Notes under the pieces: generated by a model
The model's input: the letters and a program-made list of their open reading frames with translations, nothing else
Told to the model about the DNA's origin: nothing
Database searches by the model: none
Part shown: piece after piece, positions 61,433-64,000 of the stretch
Position numbering within the stretch: the first letter of the stretch is position 1
Layout: the number at the start of each line of letters is the position of its first letter
From: CAZJRB01 sp964547995
GTDB taxonomy: Bacteria; Planctomycetota; Planctomycetia; Pirellulales; Thermoguttaceae
DNA: 64,000 nt
Direction: 5' to 3'
Assembly: GCA_964547995.1 (NCBI GenBank)
Contig: CAZJRB010000011.1
Location: forward strand, 1 to 64,000
Program-made: the position numbers and the translations under genes

Positions 61433-63256
61433 TCAGGAGCCGTGACTCTCCAGGTGAACCATCAGGACCGCCAGATCGGCCGGAGTAATGCCGCTGATCC
61501 GGCCCGCCTGGGCCAAGTCCCGCGGCCGGATCCTTGCAAGCTGCTCCCGGGCCTCCGCTCGCAAGTGACGGACCAACCGGAAGTCCATGTCCGGGGGAAG
61601 ACGCCGGGCGGCCAGCCGCCGCTGCCGGGCAATCTCGACCTCCTGCCGCCCAATGTATCCGGCGTACTTCGCGTCCCAGGTGACCCCCTCGGCCACTTTC
61701 CGCGAGACCTCGCCCAATCCCGGTAGCCGCTTGACGATGTCCCGCCAGGTCGTCTCCGGACGGCGGAGCAACTTCGCCAGCGTGACCTGACCCGACCGGG
61801 TCCTTTCGAGCAGTTCGGCAATCCGGGCAATCTCCGACTGTTTCCGCTGAAAGCGTTGCCAGCGGTGCTCGCCGACCAGCCCGAGCCGGCGGCCGACGGG
61901 CGTCAGCCGGCGGTCGGCGTTGTCGTGCCGCAACAGCAGACGATACTCTGCACGGCTCGTGAACATCCGGTACGGCTCGTCGACGCCCCGGGTGACCAGG
62001 TCGTCGATCATTACGCCGATGTACGCTTCATCCCGGCCGAGCACCAGCGGCTCCTTGCCCGCAAGCGACAAGGCCGCGTTGACCCCGGCCACCAGTCCCT
62101 GCCCGCCTGCCTCTTCATAGCCGGTCGTTCCGTTGACCTGCCCGGCAAGGTAGAGCCCCGCGATCCGCTTTGTCTCGAGCGACGGATCAAGCTGTTCGGG
62201 CGGGAGATAATCGTACTCGATCGCGTAGCCGTATCGCAGGATTTCGGCGTTCTCCAACCCGGCGGTCTGCCGGACCATCACGCATTGCACGTCGCGCGGC
62301 AGGCTCGTTGCCATGCCGTTGACGTAGACCTCGTCCGTGTGCCGTCCTTCCGGTTCCAGGAACAACTGGTGCCGGTCCTTGCCGGCGAACCGCACGATCT
62401 TCGTCTCGATCGAAGGGCAATATCGCGGCCCCGTCGATTGAATCTGGCCCGTGTACATCGGCGCGCGGTCCAGGTTCGCCCGGATCAGCTCGTGAATGTC
62501 CGGGTTCGTGTAGGTGATCCAGCAAGGGAGCTGCTCGCAGTCGATCTCGTCGTTGAGAAAGGAGAACGGCTGCGGCCGCTCGTCGCCCGGCTGGCGTTCC
62601 GTCTTGTCGTAGTCGATAGTTCGCCCGTCGAGCCGCGGCGGCGTGCCTGTCTTGAACCGTGCGAGCCGAAAACCGAGTCGCCCGAGCGATTGGCTGATGC
62701 CCGCGCTGGTCGGCTCGCCGATCCGGCCGCCGGGCGAGGTCTGTTGGCCGACGTGCAAAAGCCCCTGCATGAACGTGCCGGTGCAGAGCACGGCGGCCCT
62801 GGCACGATAGACGGTCCCGCTATCGGTGCGAACCCCGGCGATCCGCGGCCGCATAGCCGTTTCCTCAACGAGCAACTCAGTCACGTTCTCTTCTCGCAAA
62901 TCCAGTGATGGCTTCTCCTCGACGATCCGCCGGACCTCGCGCTGATAGTCGGCCTTATCCGCCTGGGCACGCGGCCCGTGCATCGCGGGCCCCTTGCGTC
63001 GGTTGAGCATCCGGAACTGGATCCCGGTGGCGTCGATCGCCCTCCCCATGGCCCCGCCGAGCGCGTCGATCTCGCGAACGATCTGCCCCTTGGCCACGCC
63101 GCCGATCGCCGGATTACAGCTCATTTGCGCGACTGTATCGAGATTCGACGTCAGAAGCGCAGTCCTCACCCCCATCCGCGCAGCCGCCAACCCTGCTTCC
63201 GTCCCGGCATGTCCGGCGCCAATCACAAGGATGTCGTAGTCGTGCGATGCATTCAT
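61433..63256 (-). CDS. mnmG: tRNA uridine-5-carboxymethylaminomethyl enzyme MnmG (GidA)
   Basis: A 607-residue protein with the FAD-binding ILVIGAGHAGTEAGLAAARM at 10-29 and the conserved MSCNPAIGGVAKGQIVREID near 45-64. KLTPPRL-type strand TGTPPRLDGRTIDYD near 205, QINGTTGYEEA-like NGTTGYEEAGGQGLVAGVN near 373 and the C-terminal helical MnmE-binding domain (TWDAKYAGYIGRQEVEIARQ near 540) follow. With MnmE it installs the cmnm5 group at U34 of tRNA. It is slightly shorter than usual but complete. It converges with the HEAGH membrane gene and is followed on the right by repeat-rich DNA. The start ATG at 63256 is one of several clustered ATGs. Confidence 0.95.
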   Translation of the reverse strand: MNASHDYDILVIGAGHAGTEAGLAAARMGVRTALLTSNLDTVAQMSCNPAIGGVAKGQIVREIDALGGAMGRAIDATGIQFRMLNRRKGPAMHGPRAQADKADYQREVRRIVEEKPSLDLREENVTELLVEETAMRPRIAGVRTDSGTVYRARAAVLCTGTFMQGLLHVGQQTSPGGRIGEPTSAGISQSLGRLGFRLARFKTGTPPRLDGRTIDYDKTERQPGDERPQPFSFLNDEIDCEQLPCWITYTNPDIHELIRANLDRAPMYTGQIQSTGPRYCPSIETKIVRFAGKDRHQLFLEPEGRHTDEVYVNGMATSLPRDVQCVMVRQTAGLENAEILRYGYAIEYDYLPPEQLDPSLETKRIAGLYLAGQVNGTTGYEEAGGQGLVAGVNAALSLAGKEPLVLGRDEAYIGVMIDDLVTRGVDEPYRMFTSRAEYRLLLRHDNADRRLTPVGRRLGLVGEHRWQRFQRKQSEIARIAELLERTRSGQVTLAKLLRRPETTWRDIVKRLPGLGEVSRKVAEGVTWDAKYAGYIGRQEVEIARQRRLAARRLPPDMDFRLVRHLRAEAREQLARIRPRDLAQAGRISGITPADLAVLMVHLESHGS

Positions 63257-63297
63257 GCATCCATGATAGAACTACGGGCGGTTCCGCGGTAGTGGGT

Positions 63298-63355
63298 GGT
63301 GAGTAGTGGATGGTGAGTAGTGGATGGTGAAAAGCCCCGGCACTGCGTGCCGGGG
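63298..63355. repeat. 14-base tandem plus CCCCGGCAC hairpin
   Basis: GGTGAGTAGTGGAT occurs twice in tandem (63298-63311, 63312-63325), followed by a third partial GGTGA. A hairpin CCCCGGCAC/GTGCCGGGG spans 63335-63355, close to the start of mnmG. Confidence 0.85.
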
Positions 63356-63425
63356 GTCTTGGGGGCGGAGAAACCGCGGCGAGTCCCAATCCTCGCCGGG
63401 GCCGCCGACTTGCTACAATCCGTTC

Positions 63426-63503
63426 ATGACCGAAACCGCACCGGAACCGAAACCCAAACGTCGCTGGCCCCCCTTGATCTGGTGGCGAGTTAATCATTTG
63501 GGC

Positions 63504-63512
<9 letters not shown>
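63426..63512 (+). pseudogene. possible truncated membrane-protein N-terminus
   Basis: The reading MTETAPEPKPKRRWPPLIWW opens like the cytoplasmic tail of a planctomycete membrane protein but stops after 28 codons inside the family E repeat at 63504. It may be the remnant of a gene interrupted by the repeat, or a chance open stretch. Confidence 0.25.
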
Positions 63513-63697
<185 letters not shown>

Positions 63698-64000
63698 CCA
63701 CCCGCCGAAGAGCAAAAAGACGAGCAGAACACAGATATATCTTGCCATTCCAGTGTTCCCGATCTGGCGTCTTACCACAGTTTTCTTCTCGATCATCGTC
63801 TGTCTCCTGCTAAATGGCCGATCGCGATAATCGGGCGCTCGGGTTCGGACGCTGACAGTGAATCTGAAATCAGTAAGACCGCCGCACAGTAAACGAGTCC
63901 GAGTCTTTTCAACTGGTTATCCTCCATCCTTTTTGTGTTGAACGGCTAGGTTAGGAGGTGGTCGTGCAAATTGAGACGAACGGTTACGTTGCAGACAGAA
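63698..64000. other. window end, no clear gene
   Basis: After the family E hairpins there is no convincing gene. A minus-strand reading from 63748 (MARYICVLLVFLLFGGWHCW) starts like a small membrane peptide but runs into the repeat, so it may be the 5' end of a damaged gene. Nothing else was seen to 64000. Confidence 0.3.

Overview
The window looks like a chromosomal segment from a planctomycete, probably Pirellulales-like and probably from a metagenome assembly. The evidence is gene content. There are three secreted Cys-type sulfatases, an SHD1-domain secreted protein, a membrane-anchored Ser/Thr kinase with a sensor domain, and an ECF sigma factor paired with a secretin-like STN protein. 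There are also fusions of beta-propellers, HEAT repeats and a CxxCH motif, and an acidic HTH-plus-membrane-anchor protein. DNA is GC-rich, so antisense shadow ORFs are abundant. No rRNA, tRNA, CRISPR array, transposase or prophage module was recognised.

Layout. 0-4.1 kb: a GH5-like enzyme joined to an esterase tail, an alpha/beta hydrolase, a small membrane protein, a DUF5678/retropepsin-like gene interrupted by an amber codon, and a ribbon-helix-helix protein. 4.2-11.6 kb: a toroid-methyltransferase fusion, CutA, a large RND/MMPL exporter with an inserted helix-hairpin-helix region, and a polytopic membrane protein. 11.8-26.6 kb (all minus strand): SppA peptidase, a secreted propeller-like protein, a GH-A glycosidase, two sulfatases, an ORF6N protein, a GH78 alpha-L-rhamnosidase, an SHD1 protein and a Tat-exported DUF362 protein. 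26.9-33.5 kb (plus strand): a DapA-family lyase, a cyclase-family hydrolase, an SDR dehydrogenase, a RhaT-type rhamnose symporter, a zinc-ribbon/TPR protein and a third sulfatase. Together 15-33 kb reads as a locus for secreted breakdown of a sulfated, rhamnose-containing polysaccharide, uptake of L-rhamnose and possibly its non-phosphorylative catabolism. That functional link is inference.

33.5-45.8 kb: sensor kinase, secreted methyltransferase/PQQ-propeller fusion, HEAT/TPR protein divergent from an STN protein plus ECF sigma factor, a SAM methyltransferase, a large secreted helical protein and a secreted HExxH metallopeptidase-like protein. 45.9-53.1 kb: a UroD-family protein, a 1345-residue PD40/CxxCH/HEAT protein, an IclR regulator and HisF. 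53.1-57.6 kb: a minus-strand envelope-glycan cluster (ABC-2 permease, flippase-like protein, GT2, PMT-like glycosyltransferase). 58.0-63.3 kb: a small secreted protein, HTH-anchor protein, OmpA lipoprotein, HEAGH membrane protein and MnmG.

The most unusual feature is between the genes. At least nine families of short inverted-repeat elements occupy many of the intergenic gaps. Several occur as head-to-head pairs and some lie inside putative operons. No gene in the window explains them.
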